From Chloroflexota bacterium (GTDB lineage: Bacteria > Chloroflexota > Dehalococcoidia > DSTF01 > RBG-16-68-14): 64,000 nucleotides of DNA. Positions within the stretch are counted from its first letter, which is position 1. Every line of letters starts with the position of its first letter. Location of the stretch: assembly GCA_029262675.1 (NCBI GenBank), contig JAJCYW010000016.1, positions 62,001 through 126,000 on the forward strand, given 5' to 3'. The notes under the pieces were generated by a model. The model was not told the origin of the DNA and ran no database searches. It was given only the letters and a program-made list of their open reading frames with translations. Positions 24,561-33,235 of this stretch are shown here, piece by piece. Position numbers and translations under genes: made by a program.

Positions 24561-24838
24561 CTAGCTAGCACAGGTGTTGAGGACGGACCCACACTACGCG
24601 GGTCGCAGGGGTGTTTCTGGGTTGGCCTAGGTTTGCGCTGGGAGCCGGCGGCGGGGCCCCAATCGATAGCCCATTGTGCTGTGCGGGAGGTTGGAAGCCC
24701 AAGTCCTCCAACTCGGAGACGATTATTTCCTCACACTCGGTCGAACTGAGATGCTACCCATGGTTATTTCAGTAGTTATAGTGTATTATATCCTCCCAAT
24801 GATCCCGCAGGCGGCGGAGTACCGACAGGAGGACCATC

Positions 24839-25156
24839 ATGGCTGTTGTGCAGGCAGTTCAGTTCCGGATAGTACCCGGGAAGAACGAAGAGTTCACCAA
24901 CAACGTGGCTGCGGCCAAGAAGATACACGACCGACTCGGCGGCCGCGTACGGGTCTGGACAGCGGTGGCTGCCGGTCCGAACACGGGGATCGTTAACTAC
25001 GTCATCGAGCACGACGATCTAGCGGCGTTCGCGGACTTCTCAACAAGGCTGACTGCGGACCCTGAGTGGGTTGAGTTTGCAGCGAAGACTCTTGGTCGAG
25101 CGGACCCGGCAGGCACGCTCCTGGGCGTCACGCTGGCGAACGAGATCACACCGTAG
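24839..25156 (+). CDS. small dimeric alpha/beta-barrel-like protein
   Basis: A 105-residue protein. Two similar halves (VVQAVQFRIVPGKNEEFTNN; GIVNYVIEHDDLAAFADFST) suggest a ferredoxin-like dimeric alpha/beta barrel of the NIPSNAP/ABM type; function unknown. An AGGAGG site precedes the ATG. The gap 24561-24838 upstream holds no gene that I can support, only a locally AT-rich stretch before the gene. Confidence 0.55.
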   Translation: MAVVQAVQFRIVPGKNEEFTNNVAAAKKIHDRLGGRVRVWTAVAAGPNTGIVNYVIEHDDLAAFADFSTRLTADPEWVEFAAKTLGRADPAGTLLGVTLANEITP

Positions 25157-25168
25157 GCAGACGTTGAG

Positions 25169-25870
25169 CTAGCCGAGTTTCTCGGCCGCTCGCTTGAACG
25201 CCAGCGATGCCTCGCGGTCCAGCGGCTTGCCGTGGCCGAAGCAGGCGACGTCGAAGTCGAGTTCCGCCAGCTTCAGGAACGACTCCCGCGCCTGCTCCCT
25301 GTCCGCGTTGAACATGCCGAACGGCCCGGACGGCGGGCCGAGGCCCATGGCGTTGGCGGCGGCGTCTCCGGAGAAGAGGATGCGCCGCTGCGGTAGGTAG
25401 AGCGCGACGCTGCCGGGCGTGTGTCCGGGCGTGTGGAGCACCCGCGCGCCTCCGCCGATGTCTACCTCGTCGCCGTCCGCGACTACGCGGTCGATTGCCA
25501 CCGGCGCGGTCGGTTGGAGGCCGCGGTTGACGAGCGGCGCCAGCAGGCGCATCGGGCCGCGCAGGTTGGCGCGCGCGGGCGGCTCGTCGCCACGGATCAC
25601 GTGCGCGTCCAGACTGTGCGCCAGCACCTGCGCGCCGCACCGTTCGACTATGTCCGCGAGGGAGCCGGCGTGGTCGTTGTGGCTGTGCGTGACGAACACC
25701 TGCGCAACGTCCTCCGGCTTACGGCCAATCGCCTCTATCTCCGCGAAGATGCGGTCGGCGCTGCCGGCCAGGCCGGTATCGATAAGCGTCAGGCGGTCGG
25801 CCTCCGCGTAGACGTAGGCCCGTCCGACGCCGAGGGTGTCGATAGCATGCACGCCGTCGATGATTTCCAT
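25169..25870 (-). CDS. metallo-beta-lactamase-fold hydrolase
   Basis: A 233-residue MBL-fold protein. The metal motif THSHNDHAGS (about 61-70) gives H-x-H-x-D-H. Further ligands lie in HTPGHTPGSVALYL (near 145), ILFSGDAAANAMG (near 165) and a final HGKPLD (near 215). It resembles glyoxalase II-like or quorum-lactonase-like hydrolases, but the substrate is not readable. It is convergent with 24839-25156. Confidence 0.9.
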   Translation of the reverse strand: MEIIDGVHAIDTLGVGRAYVYAEADRLTLIDTGLAGSADRIFAEIEAIGRKPEDVAQVFVTHSHNDHAGSLADIVERCGAQVLAHSLDAHVIRGDEPPARANLRGPMRLLAPLVNRGLQPTAPVAIDRVVADGDEVDIGGGARVLHTPGHTPGSVALYLPQRRILFSGDAAANAMGLGPPSGPFGMFNADREQARESFLKLAELDFDVACFGHGKPLDREASLAFKRAAEKLG

Positions 25871-25988
25871 GATGGTCTCCGGCTGTAGTATGCCTGTGGC
25901 GCGGCCATAATGAAAGCCAAGAATGGCTCGCGCAGCCGTTGCGCTTCTCTAACAAGGCCGTAACCCCCGGCCTTTACCCACTTAACTA

Positions 25989-26017
25989 TTGACAAACCTG
26001 GTATATAAGGATATCCT
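25989..26017 (+). promoter_or_regulatory. promoter for the membrane protein at 26092
   Basis: TTGACA (25989-25994) and TATCCT (26012-26017) are 17 bp apart in a notably AT-rich patch, 75 bases before the start codon. Confidence 0.55.
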
Positions 26018-26091
26018 CACCCGACAAAGCAACAGCGCAATAGCTTCGCGCAGCCGCGCCAGAGGCGCCATTAGACTGGAGGTGTTGAGAC

Positions 26092-26589
26092 ATGAAGGCC
26101 GTACACATCGTTAGGCACTACATCTGGATCGCACCCTTGGTTCTCGGACTCGTATTCATCGGCGGCGGCATCTACATGCTGACAGAAGGCCAAAGCGCCA
26201 AGGAAGAGGTCCGGGATTCCGTCGTCAGCGAAAACATCATCACCTCAGAAGACGCGCGTATTCCGAACGTGCTCGTCGACAACGCGGATAAAGCCAAGGC
26301 AGAGGCAGACGTCATCGAGATGCACTACTTGGAGATTACAGGTGGAAAGACGTACGCCGACCTCGATCGCGACGACCCCAACCGCGAAACAGCCTTCCGA
26401 GCCGTTCAGCTTCGGACTAGCCTCAATTTGGCTGTGATGGGCTTCAAGGTCTCCGATCTTGTCATAGGCATGAGTATCTTCATGATCGTTATGGGGGCCA
26501 CTCTCATCATCTTCATGGCGCCTGCCGTTTTCTACTCTGCTGAAATCGCCAACCACTACAACGAACTCATCAAGAAAGATGGTTCGTAG
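26092..26589 (+). CDS. two-pass membrane protein, unknown
   Basis: A 165-residue protein with transmembrane segments at about 12-30 (IWIAPLVLGLVFIGGGIYML) and about 122-148 (DLVIGMSIFMIVMGATLIIF). The acidic extracytoplasmic loop between them includes ITGGKTYADLDRDDPNRETA. I do not recognise the family. GGAGG lies 9 bases before the ATG. It has its own promoter and may be followed by a 37-residue hydrophobic ORF. Confidence 0.65.
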   Translation: MKAVHIVRHYIWIAPLVLGLVFIGGGIYMLTEGQSAKEEVRDSVVSENIITSEDARIPNVLVDNADKAKAEADVIEMHYLEITGGKTYADLDRDDPNRETAFRAVQLRTSLNLAVMGFKVSDLVIGMSIFMIVMGATLIIFMAPAVFYSAEIANHYNELIKKDGS

Positions 26590-26603
26590 GGCAAGGCCGC
26601 CGT

Positions 26604-26717
26604 GTGCGCCCTGAAATCGGCACGCCCTTGGCACCGGTGGCGCTCATCGCCGTAATACTGCTCGTTCTCGGGATCCTCCTCATGTGTCCGCCGAGCTTTC
26701 AGCGCTTGCAGCCGTAA
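26604..26717 (+). CDS. possible 37-residue membrane peptide
   Basis: From GTG 26604 the frame encodes MRPEIGTPLAP followed by a strongly hydrophobic run (VALIAVILLVLGILLMC) and a short basic tail before TAA. One membrane helix is clear, but the ribosome site is weak (AAGG). It would be co-transcribed with 26092-26589. Confidence 0.3.
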   Translation: MRPEIGTPLAPVALIAVILLVLGILLMCPPSFQRLQP

Positions 26718-26824
26718 CCCGCCCAAACACATAGCCACGCCTGCTCCTTCCCTGGTATCGTATCTGTTCAGGGTCCAGCCATCGTGCGTGGGGAGACCTG
26801 CACGTTTCTGACGGAGAGAAGCCT

Positions 26825-27589
26825 ATGTGCCACGAGTTGAACTCGCTGCCGCCGATCGCCCCCATCACCGGCGCCGCCGTCGATGCCAGCGACGTAGAGC
26901 TAACGTCGGCGGACGGGACCGCGTTCGCCTCGTTCTCCGCCAAAGCCGCGGAAGCGGGCGGCGTCGGCATCGTCGTGCTGCCGGACGTACGCGGCCTCTA
27001 CTACTTCTACGAGGAGCTGGCGCTGCGGTTCGCGGAGCAGGGCATCCACAGCGTCGCCATCGACTACTTCGGTCGCACGGCCGGCGTCGGCAAGCGCGAC
27101 GACGAGTTCCCGTTCATGGAGCACGTCGCGCAGACCAAGCCGGCCAACATCGTCGCCGATGTCGGTGCTGCCGTCACCCACCTGCGTTCGCCGGAAGGCG
27201 GCGGATGTACGTCCGTCTTCACCGCCGGCTTCTGCTTCGGCGGATCGAACTCGTGGCTCCAGGCTACCGGCGGGCACGGTCTGGCGGGCGTGATCGGCTT
27301 CTACGGTCGGCCCGGCCCCGGCCGCGACGGCTCGCCCGGCCCCGCTCAGCGCGCGGCCGACTTCGGGTGCCCGGTACTGGGTCTGATGGGCGGAGCGGAC
27401 CAAGGCATCCCGCAGGAGGAGGTGGACGGCTACGACGCGGCGCTGGAGGCGGCCGGCATCGAGCACGAGCTCATCGTCTACCCGGGGGCGCCGCACAGCT
27501 TCTTCGACCGCTCATTCATCGAGCACGGCGAGGCCTGCGCCGACGCCTGGAAGCGCGTCCTCGCCTTCATCGCGGAGCATCGGTCATGA
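26825..27589 (+). CDS. dienelactone hydrolase family protein
   Basis: A 254-residue alpha/beta hydrolase. The catalytic Cys lies in AGFCFGGSNSW (near 138), the Asp in LMGGADQGIP (near 198) and the His in YPGAPHSFFDRSF (near 226). That is the Cys-Asp-His triad of dienelactone hydrolases. These open lactones or hydrolyse related esters; the specific substrate is unknown. GGAGAG precedes the ATG. Confidence 0.9.
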   Translation: MCHELNSLPPIAPITGAAVDASDVELTSADGTAFASFSAKAAEAGGVGIVVLPDVRGLYYFYEELALRFAEQGIHSVAIDYFGRTAGVGKRDDEFPFMEHVAQTKPANIVADVGAAVTHLRSPEGGGCTSVFTAGFCFGGSNSWLQATGGHGLAGVIGFYGRPGPGRDGSPGPAQRAADFGCPVLGLMGGADQGIPQEEVDGYDAALEAAGIEHELIVYPGAPHSFFDRSFIEHGEACADAWKRVLAFIAEHRS

Positions 27590-27675
27590 CCGGATCGGCG
27601 GCGGCTGGCGAGCCGGCGGGGGCTGGAAGGCCGGCCTAGGCGCCCCCGCGCGCACGTGCGTCGTCTAGCGCGGCT

Positions 27676-29085
27676 CTACGCCGGCAGCGCGGGCAGCAGC
27701 CCGGCGACGAACTGCAGTATGAGCGCGGCGTCGATGCTCGTGACCGCGCCGTCGGCGTTCACGTCGGCGTTCGCTTCGCACGGCAGCGATGGCGTCAGGC
27801 CCGCGCCGAGTTGGAGCGCTAGCGCGGCGTCGACGCTGGTGACGGCGCCGTCGCAGTTGGCGTCTCCGGCCAGGCGGCCGAAGCCCAGCGCGAAGACCGG
27901 CGTGTGGCGCTCGACTTGCGTCCCGTCGCCGAGTTGCCCGGCGCCGTTGTGGCCCCAGCAGAGCACGCGATCAGCTATTTCTGCGATGGCGCAAACGTGC
28001 GCGTCGCCGCTCGAGATCGCGCTGACGGGCACGCCGAGACCAACGACATCGACCGGCAGCGCACGGTCGGCCGTCGTCCCGTCGCCTAGCTGACCGTTGG
28101 CGTTGTCGCCCCAACAGGCCACGCCGGCGGCCGTGATGGCGCAAGTGTGGCCGCGAAAGCTGCCGTTGGAACTCAACGCCGTCACGCCGCTCAGGCCGGA
28201 GACGGCAACCGGCGTGACGCGGATGTTGTCGCTGGTGCCGTCGCCGGACTGGCCGTCGAAGTTGAGGCCCCAGCAGCGTACGGTGGCGTCCGTCATCAGC
28301 GCGCAGTTGTGCAGGCCACCGGCGCTGATGGCGGCGACGCCCGATTCGAGTCCGGCGACCTGCGACGGCTCGCTGCAGCGGCGTCCGCAGGCGCGATCGT
28401 CGCCGATCTGCCCCTCGCCGTTCGAACCCCAGCAGAGAATCGCGCCCGCCTCGGTGAGCGCGCACGTGTGCGACTCCCCGGCGGCGACCGCGACGGCGTT
28501 GGTGAGCTCAACGACGGCGATCGGTGTGGCGGTGGCCGTCCGCGTGCCATCGCCGAGCTGGCCGTCCTCGTTGTCGCCCCAACAGCGCACGGTGCCGCCG
28601 GCCATTAGCGTGCACGAGTGCGACCCTCCTGCCGCGACGGCCAGCGCGCCCGTCAGCGCAGCGGAGCAGGTCACATCAGCGCAGACGGTCGCCGGCGTCG
28701 GCGCGGCGGCGTTGGAGGGCGCGCCGATGCCGAGGCGGCCATCATCCTGGCCCCAGCAGAGCACGGCGCCGTCATCCATAAGCGCGCAGGTGTGGAGGAG
28801 GCCACTGCTGACGGCCACGACGCCGCTCTCCAGCCCCACGACATCCACGGGTGAAGCGCGGTCGGCCGTTGTGCCGTCGCCAAGCTGGCCGCTACCGTTC
28901 GCGCCCCAGCAGCGCAGGCCGCCGGCCTCCGTCAGGACGCAGGTGTGGCGGCCGCCCGCGCTAACCGCCCCGTCGCCGCGGGGGCCCCCGTCGCCCTGCG
29001 ATCCGGCCCCGGCGTGAGGCGTGTACGAAACCAGACAGATGGCCAATGCCGCGATCGTGATAAGTGCGAAGCGTATCGATCTCAT
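27676..29085 (-). CDS. secreted RCC1-repeat protein with C-terminal dockerin
   Basis: About 469 residues. The signal peptide (IRFALITIAALAICLVSY) is followed by seven RCC1-type blades, each with H-x-C ... C-W-G cysteines and G-Q-(L/I/S)-G-D turns. A type I dockerin closes the protein (DANCDGAVTSVDAALALQL; DVNADGAVTSIDAALILQF). Architecture matches 10238-11815. The start is uncertain (ATG 29085 or 29112), since neither has a strong ribosome site. The likely role is surface or extracellular complex formation; no cohesin partner is seen nearby. Confidence 0.82.
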   Translation of the reverse strand: MRSIRFALITIAALAICLVSYTPHAGAGSQGDGGPRGDGAVSAGGRHTCVLTEAGGLRCWGANGSGQLGDGTTADRASPVDVVGLESGVVAVSSGLLHTCALMDDGAVLCWGQDDGRLGIGAPSNAAAPTPATVCADVTCSAALTGALAVAAGGSHSCTLMAGGTVRCWGDNEDGQLGDGTRTATATPIAVVELTNAVAVAAGESHTCALTEAGAILCWGSNGEGQIGDDRACGRRCSEPSQVAGLESGVAAISAGGLHNCALMTDATVRCWGLNFDGQSGDGTSDNIRVTPVAVSGLSGVTALSSNGSFRGHTCAITAAGVACWGDNANGQLGDGTTADRALPVDVVGLGVPVSAISSGDAHVCAIAEIADRVLCWGHNGAGQLGDGTQVERHTPVFALGFGRLAGDANCDGAVTSVDAALALQLGAGLTPSLPCEANADVNADGAVTSIDAALILQFVAGLLPALPA

Positions 29086-29196
29086 AGCGAATGCATCATA
29101 GCTCACTCTCATGGCACCGTTGCGCGCGACGGCGGCGGGTCAGGGCCTGCGACCGCGGTAGCTGCGTCTGACGCGCGCTGCTATCATAGGCGCGCA

Positions 29197-29835
29197 ATGA
29201 ACGAAGAGCGTGTCCGCGTCACCGTCGTATCGGATTACATCTGACCGTGGTGCTACATCGGCCTCGTGCGGGCCGAACGGCTTGAGCGCGAATTCGACCT
29301 CGATGTCGTCTGGCGGCCGTTCGAACTGCACCCCGAGATCCCGGAGAGCGGCGTTGAACGCGGCGAGCGGCGGCCGCGGCCGGAGGGCTACGTCAGCCCG
29401 ATCCGCGCGCTGGCGGAGGAGGAAGGTCTGCCTTACGCTCCGTCGCGGCACACGCCGAACTCGCACCGGGCGCTGGAAGCAGCCGAGTTCGCGCGCGAGC
29501 ACGGGGCCTACGCGCCGTTCCACCGCGCGCTCTTCGAGGCCTACTTCGGCCGCGGCGAAGACATTGGTGACGTTGGCGTGTTAGACAAGCTTGCCACGGA
29601 CGGTGGCCTCGACGCCGCGGCGATGGAAGAAGCGCTGGCGTCGGGTCGCTACACTGCGCTGGTGAATGAGCTGACTGAGGAGTCGCGGCAGCAGGGCATC
29701 ACGGGCACCCCGACGTACGTCTTCGAGTCGGGCGAGCGGCGGTTTCCGCTTGTCGGCGCGCAGGACTACGCTGTGTTCCAGAACATCGCCCAGCGCATGG
29801 GCGCCAAAATGAGAAGCCACGCCGCGCAGCCATAA
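29197..29835 (+). CDS. FrnE/DsbA-family oxidoreductase, candidate selenoprotein (in-frame TGA at codon 16)
   Basis: The frame from ATG 29197 gives MNEERVRVTVVSDYI, then TGA (29242-29244), then PWCYIGLVRAERLEREF and a complete DsbA-like thioredoxin fold (212 residues). The cis-Pro loop is present as GITGTPTYVF. The FrnE redox motif is normally C-P-W-C, so TGA sits exactly where the first catalytic Cys belongs, giving U-P-W-C. A hairpin of the bacterial SECIS kind follows (29258-29276). Alternatives are a sequencing error or a recent nonsense mutation; no other defect is seen in the frame. No sel genes are in this window. Confidence 0.7.
29242..29276 (+). promoter_or_regulatory. candidate bacterial SECIS element
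   Basis: Starting 13 bases after the TGA, TCGGCC (29258-29263) pairs perfectly with GGCCGA (29271-29276) around a 7-base loop TCGTGCG. The loop G at 29266 is about 21 bases from the TGA, within the spacing used by SelB-dependent elements. Confidence 0.5.
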
Positions 29836-29892
29836 CGGAGCGGCGCGCCGACGCGGTGAAGAGCGCCGCGCTTTCGCCGTAAGGAGGGGAAG

Positions 29893-31071
29893 ATGGACTT
29901 CAGGTTCACGCCGGAGCAAGATGATTTTCGAGAGCAGGTGCGCCAGTTCCTCCGCGAGGAGCTGCCCGCGGGCTGGGAGGGCGCCGGCGCTTACGGTGAA
30001 GGCGGCGGCGAGCAGGCCGCCGAAGTCAGCCAGCGGATGATGAAGAAGCTGGCTGAACGCAAGTGGCTGGCCATGGCTTGGCCGGAGGAGTACGGCGGCC
30101 TGGCCGCGCCCCACATGCAGCAACTGATCTACAACGAAGAGATGGCTTACCAGGCCGCGCCCGGTGGCTTTAGCATGGGCGTCGCGTGGGTCGGCCCGGC
30201 CATGATGCTCTACGGCACGGACGAGCAGAAACAGGCCTACCTGCCGCGCATCACCTCAGGCCAGGACGTCTGGTGTACCCTCTACTCCGAGTCGGAGGCC
30301 GGGTCGGACCTGGCGGCGATGCAGACGAAGGCCGTGGAGGACGGCGACGACTTCGTCATCAACGGCCAGAAGATCTGGACGTCCAACGCGCAGCGATCGC
30401 AGTTGGGCTGGCTGGCGGCACGGACGGACCCGGAAGCGCCGAAGCACAAAGGGATCAGCACCTTCGTGGTCAAGATGGACACGCCTGGCGTCACTGTGCG
30501 ACCGTTAGTCAACATGGCCGGCCAGTCCGGCTTCAGCGAGGTCTTCTTCGAAAACGTCCGCATCCCCAAGAGCAACCTCGTCGGCGAGCTGAACCGCGGT
30601 TGGTACCAAGTCGCCGTCGCGCTCGACTTCGAGCGCTCCGGTATCCAGGCCTACGCCGGCGGCCGTCGCGCGCTCGAGAAGCTGATCGAGTTCGTCCAGC
30701 AGCACCCCGACGGCACCGTCCGGCGCAACCCCCAGCTCCGCATGCGTCTGGCCGACCGTGCGGTGGAAGTTGCGACCGGGACGTACATCGCGTACCGCAT
30801 CCCGTGGATGCAGTCGCAGGGCATGATCCCCAACTACGAAGCGTCGATCAGCAAGCTCTTCGGCTCGGAGCTCACGCAGCGCCTGGCGCAGACAGGCGTC
30901 GAGCTGTTGGGCAGCTACGGCGGGCTGGAGCCGGGGTCGAAGTACGCGCCGCTCCAAGGCCGGCTGGAGCGGAGCTATCTCGTCTCTGTCGCCAGCACGA
31001 TCGCCGCCGGCACCAGCGAGGTGCAGCGCAGCATCATCGCCACGCGCGGGCTGGGGTTATCGAGAGGTTAA
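29893..31071 (+). CDS. acyl-CoA dehydrogenase
   Basis: A 392-residue FAD enzyme introducing a 2,3-double bond into acyl-CoA. The family signatures LYSESEAGSDLAAMQTKA (near 132) and GQKIWTSNAQRSQLGWL (near 157) are present. The C-terminal block ELLGSYGG...AAGTSEVQRSIIATRGLGL carries the usual flavin contacts. The catalytic base position and chain-length preference cannot be fixed by eye. GGAGG precedes the ATG. A diverged copy of its last about 90 bases lies directly downstream. Confidence 0.93.
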   Translation: MDFRFTPEQDDFREQVRQFLREELPAGWEGAGAYGEGGGEQAAEVSQRMMKKLAERKWLAMAWPEEYGGLAAPHMQQLIYNEEMAYQAAPGGFSMGVAWVGPAMMLYGTDEQKQAYLPRITSGQDVWCTLYSESEAGSDLAAMQTKAVEDGDDFVINGQKIWTSNAQRSQLGWLAARTDPEAPKHKGISTFVVKMDTPGVTVRPLVNMAGQSGFSEVFFENVRIPKSNLVGELNRGWYQVAVALDFERSGIQAYAGGRRALEKLIEFVQQHPDGTVRRNPQLRMRLADRAVEVATGTYIAYRIPWMQSQGMIPNYEASISKLFGSELTQRLAQTGVELLGSYGGLEPGSKYAPLQGRLERSYLVSVASTIAAGTSEVQRSIIATRGLGLSRG

Positions 31072-31097
31072 GGATGACGGGCCGGGCGGCGGCCGCC

Positions 31098-31190
31098 TCG
31101 CCGCCGGCATTAGTGAGGTGCCGCGCAGATCAGCGCTAGGGCCACGCGCGGGCTGAGAATTCCGAGAGGTTAGGGGATGACCGGCCGGGT
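31098..31190 (+). repeat. degenerate tandem copy of the acyl-CoA dehydrogenase 3' end
   Basis: The stretch matches about 31001-31083 (end of the gene plus bases after its stop) with scattered mismatches and small indels. TCGCCGCCGG, CCACGCGCGGGCTG and CGAGAGGTTA are shared in order. The copy is out of frame and no longer codes. It recalls the detached gene tails at 2127, 38135 and 41797, but here no gene separates copy and original. Confidence 0.7.
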
Positions 31191-31192
31191 GC

Positions 31193-31516
31193 CTAGGCCT
31201 TGGCTTTCTTGCCCTTAGGCTTGAGCGAACGCACGCGATTCGCGATGTCCGTAAGCGTTTCGACCAGCTCCTGTACGGAGTAGGGGCCGGAAAGCTGGTG
31301 GTCAAACAGCGCGTTGAAGTCCACCCAGTACTTGTTGCGCCGGCCTTCCTTCTTTCTGGTGATGATGCTGTCCTCCTCCATTAGCCGCAGGATCGAGAGC
31401 GCCGCCCGCTCCGTGATGCCGACGGCCGCCGCGATTTCCCGCAGCGTAGAGCGGGGGTGGTTCGCGACGTGGATCAGGACCAGTGCGTGGTTGGTGAGGA
31501 AGCCCCAGCGTGGCAT
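31193..31516 (-). CDS. winged-helix transcriptional regulator
   Basis: A 107-residue protein. TNHALVLIHVANHPRSTLRE plus IAAAVGITERAALSILRLM and EEDSIITRKKEGRRNKYWVD give a MarR/ArsR-like winged helix with its wing. A short helical, Lys-rich C-terminus (RSLKPKGKKAKA) follows. No metal-binding cysteines are present. Target unknown; it is divergent from the csrA promoter, so it could act there. Confidence 0.8.
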   Translation of the reverse strand: MPRWGFLTNHALVLIHVANHPRSTLREIAAAVGITERAALSILRLMEEDSIITRKKEGRRNKYWVDFNALFDHQLSGPYSVQELVETLTDIANRVRSLKPKGKKAKA

Positions 31517-31538
31517 CGTCTACTCCCCAGCTAAGCGC

Positions 31539-31567
31539 TTGACAAGACTACATCTACGAAGTATGAT
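31539..31567 (+). promoter_or_regulatory. promoter of csrA
   Basis: A near-consensus pair, TTGACA (31539-31544) and TATGAT (31562-31567), is spaced by 17 bp. Transcription would start near 31575, leaving about 260 bases of untranslated leader before csrA. Confidence 0.7.
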
Positions 31568-31693
31568 ACTGGCATCAGGAATCCGGTAGCGCATGGTTGG
31601 TAACTGTAATCCAGCGTTACGCATCTAGCAACCAAGTTCTACACTACCCGAGGCCATCCGTCAAGTATGGGTAGTTGGCTAGAGCAGGTTCCG

Positions 31694-31798
31694 GGCCGGA
31701 GCGGGCCAACCGAACGGTGGCCTGACCATCCGAAGGATGGGCAATGCGCCCACGGGGCGCACGGAGGCGGGGTGGAGGATGGTTGGACCGCTCCGGCC
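31694..31798 (+). ncRNA. structured leader of csrA
   Basis: An 18-bp closing stem with one mismatch joins 31694-31711 to 31781-31798. Inside are two hairpins, CCATCC-GAA-GGATGG (about 31726-31740) and TGCGCCC-ACG-GGGCGCA (about 31745-31761), so the RNA folds as a multi-branch junction. Several GGA triplets (in the GAA-GGA hairpin, CGGAGG, GGAGGAT, and GGGAGGAGG at the ribosome site) could bind CsrA itself. I do not match it to a known riboswitch class. Confidence 0.55.
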
Positions 31799-31837
31799 GC
31801 ATTGGGTGGGGGACGTGAGGAAAGGGAGGAGGCAGGG

Positions 31838-32047
31838 ATGTTGGTCCTCGACCGCAAGATCCACGAAGGCTTCTGGATCGATAACCGCATCTTCGTCAAG
31901 GTCCTCAGTATCGGCAGACACCGGATCAAGCTCGGCGTAGAGGCGCCCGGAGATATATCTGTTGTTCGCGACGAGTTGCGGACGCAGCAGGACGGCGGTC
32001 CGTTGAACGGGCGTGATCCTTCGTTGTCGAAGAGGAGGGCTCGGTAG
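31838..32047 (+). CDS. csrA: CsrA-like carbon storage/translation regulator
   Basis: A 69-residue protein that starts MLVLDRKIHEGFWIDNRIFV, then KVLSIGRHRIKLGVEAPGDISVVRDEL. This matches the CsrA/RsmA pattern (MLxLxRKxGE ... V.RIG..AP....V.R.E) in every strand. CsrA dimers bind GGA motifs in mRNA leaders and block or stabilise translation. Position 10-11 is His-Glu where Gly-Glu is usual. GGGAGGAGG precedes the ATG. A long structured leader with GGA motifs suggests autoregulation. The last 20 residues are a basic extension. Confidence 0.85.
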   Translation: MLVLDRKIHEGFWIDNRIFVKVLSIGRHRIKLGVEAPGDISVVRDELRTQQDGGPLNGRDPSLSKRRAR

Positions 32048-32114
32048 GAAGGGTTCTTCCGGGCAGTGCTTCGGTGAAACTTTAGGCGGGGACATCGAAG
32101 CCGCCGGTCGGCCA

Positions 32115-32155
32115 GCGGGCGGCCAACCGATGGGCCACATCGGAGGGCCGCCCGC
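32115..32155. terminator. convergent terminator between csrA and ruvB
   Basis: A 10-bp outer stem (GCGGGCGGCC with GGCCGCCCGC) encloses a 6-bp inner stem (CCGATG/CATCGG). It lies between the ends of two convergent genes and probably stops both transcripts. Confidence 0.55.
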
Positions 32156-32200
32156 GCCACGTTTCCGGCGTCACTGAGACCGGCCGCAGCGCGAAACGTT

Positions 32201-33235
32201 TCAGTTAAACAGCGATGGTTGTCCGGACGATGCGCCACCGTGCGGCGCGATGCCCAGGTGCTCGTAGGCTGCTTTGGTCGCGACGCGGCCGCGCGGCGTA
32301 CGATGCAGGAAGCCGAGCTGGAGCAGGTACGGCTCGTAGACGTCCATGATCGTGTCGGCCTCTTCAGAGATGGCCGCCGCGATGGTATCGAGCCCGACAG
32401 GTCCGCCGTTGAACTTCTCGATGATCGTGGTCAGCACCTTGTGGTCGACTTCGTCGAGGCCGAGCGCGTCGATCTCGAGGCGGGACAACGCCTCGCCTGC
32501 GATCTCCGTTGTGACCGCTCCGTCAGCCATCACCTGCGCGTAGTCACGCACGCGCTTCAGCAGCCGATTGGCGACGCGCGGCGTGCCGCGCGACCGCCGG
32601 GCGATCTCCGTCGTGCCACCCTCGTCCACGCTCACCTCCAGCAGCCGCGCCGAACGTTCGACGATCTGGGTGATCGCGTCCTGGTCGTAGAAATCGAGGC
32701 GGTAGACCGAGCCGAAGCGGTCGCGTAGCGGCGGGCTCATCATCGCGTAGCGCGTCGTCGCGCCGATCAGCGTGAAGCGCGGCAGCGCCAGCCGCATGCT
32801 GCGCGCGCCCGGCCCTTTGCCGAGCACCAGATCGAGCGCCCAGTCTTCCATCGCCGGGTAGAGGATCTCTTCCACGGCCCGGGCCAGACGGTGCACCTCG
32901 TCGATGAAGAGCACGTCGTCTTGCTGCAGGTTGGTAAGTATGGCGGCGAGGTCGCCGGGCCGTTCGATGGCGGGTCCAGAAGTCGTTCTCACGCTGACGC
33001 CCATCTCCGCCGCGATGATGTTGGCCAGCGTGGTCTTGCCGAGACCGGGCGGGCCGTAGAGGAGCACGTGGTCGAGCGGTTCGTTGCGCTGCTGCGCGGC
33101 GGTGATGGCGATCTGGAGGTTGTCTTTGACCTTGTTTTGGCCGATGTACTCGCCCAGCCGCCGCGGCCGCAGCGACGTCTCGAACGGCTCGTCGTCCGCG
33201 TCGGCCGAGCCGGCCACAATCCGTTCAGCCGTCAT
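32201..33235 (-). CDS. ruvB: Holliday junction DNA helicase RuvB
   Basis: A 344-residue AAA+ motor that drives branch migration with RuvA. Motifs are Walker [15 protein letters not shown] (near 60), Walker [12 protein letters not shown], sensor 1 [20 protein letters not shown], an arginine finger in [19 protein letters not shown], and a winged-helix C-terminus ending [23 protein letters not shown] 33235 has GAAGGAG five bases upstream; an ATG 8 codons earlier does not. It is separated from ruvC-ruvA in this genome. Confidence 0.97.
   Translation of the reverse strand: MTAERIVAGSADADDEPFETSLRPRRLGEYIGQNKVKDNLQIAITAAQQRNEPLDHVLLYGPPGLGKTTLANIIAAEMGVSVRTTSGPAIERPGDLAAILTNLQQDDVLFIDEVHRLARAVEEILYPAMEDWALDLVLGKGPGARSMRLALPRFTLIGATTRYAMMSPPLRDRFGSVYRLDFYDQDAITQIVERSARLLEVSVDEGGTTEIARRSRGTPRVANRLLKRVRDYAQVMADGAVTTEIAGEALSRLEIDALGLDEVDHKVLTTIIEKFNGGPVGLDTIAAAISEEADTIMDVYEPYLLQLGFLHRTPRGRVATKAAYEHLGIAPHGGASSGQPSLFN

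Noticed and set aside
24676..24996. Open frame overlapping the start of the gene at 24839
   Set aside because: No ribosome site and no recognisable composition; the 24839 frame has both a good site and a fold-like sequence.
27676..29112. Long plus-strand frames opposite the RCC1/dockerin gene as real genes
   Set aside because: They are Pro/Ser/Arg-rich shadows of the repeat structure without start signals.
29266..29835. FrnE gene started at the internal GTG after the TGA
   Set aside because: This start lies inside the conserved fold, lacks a ribosome site and drops the redox motif, so the upstream ATG with TGA read-through explains the conservation better.
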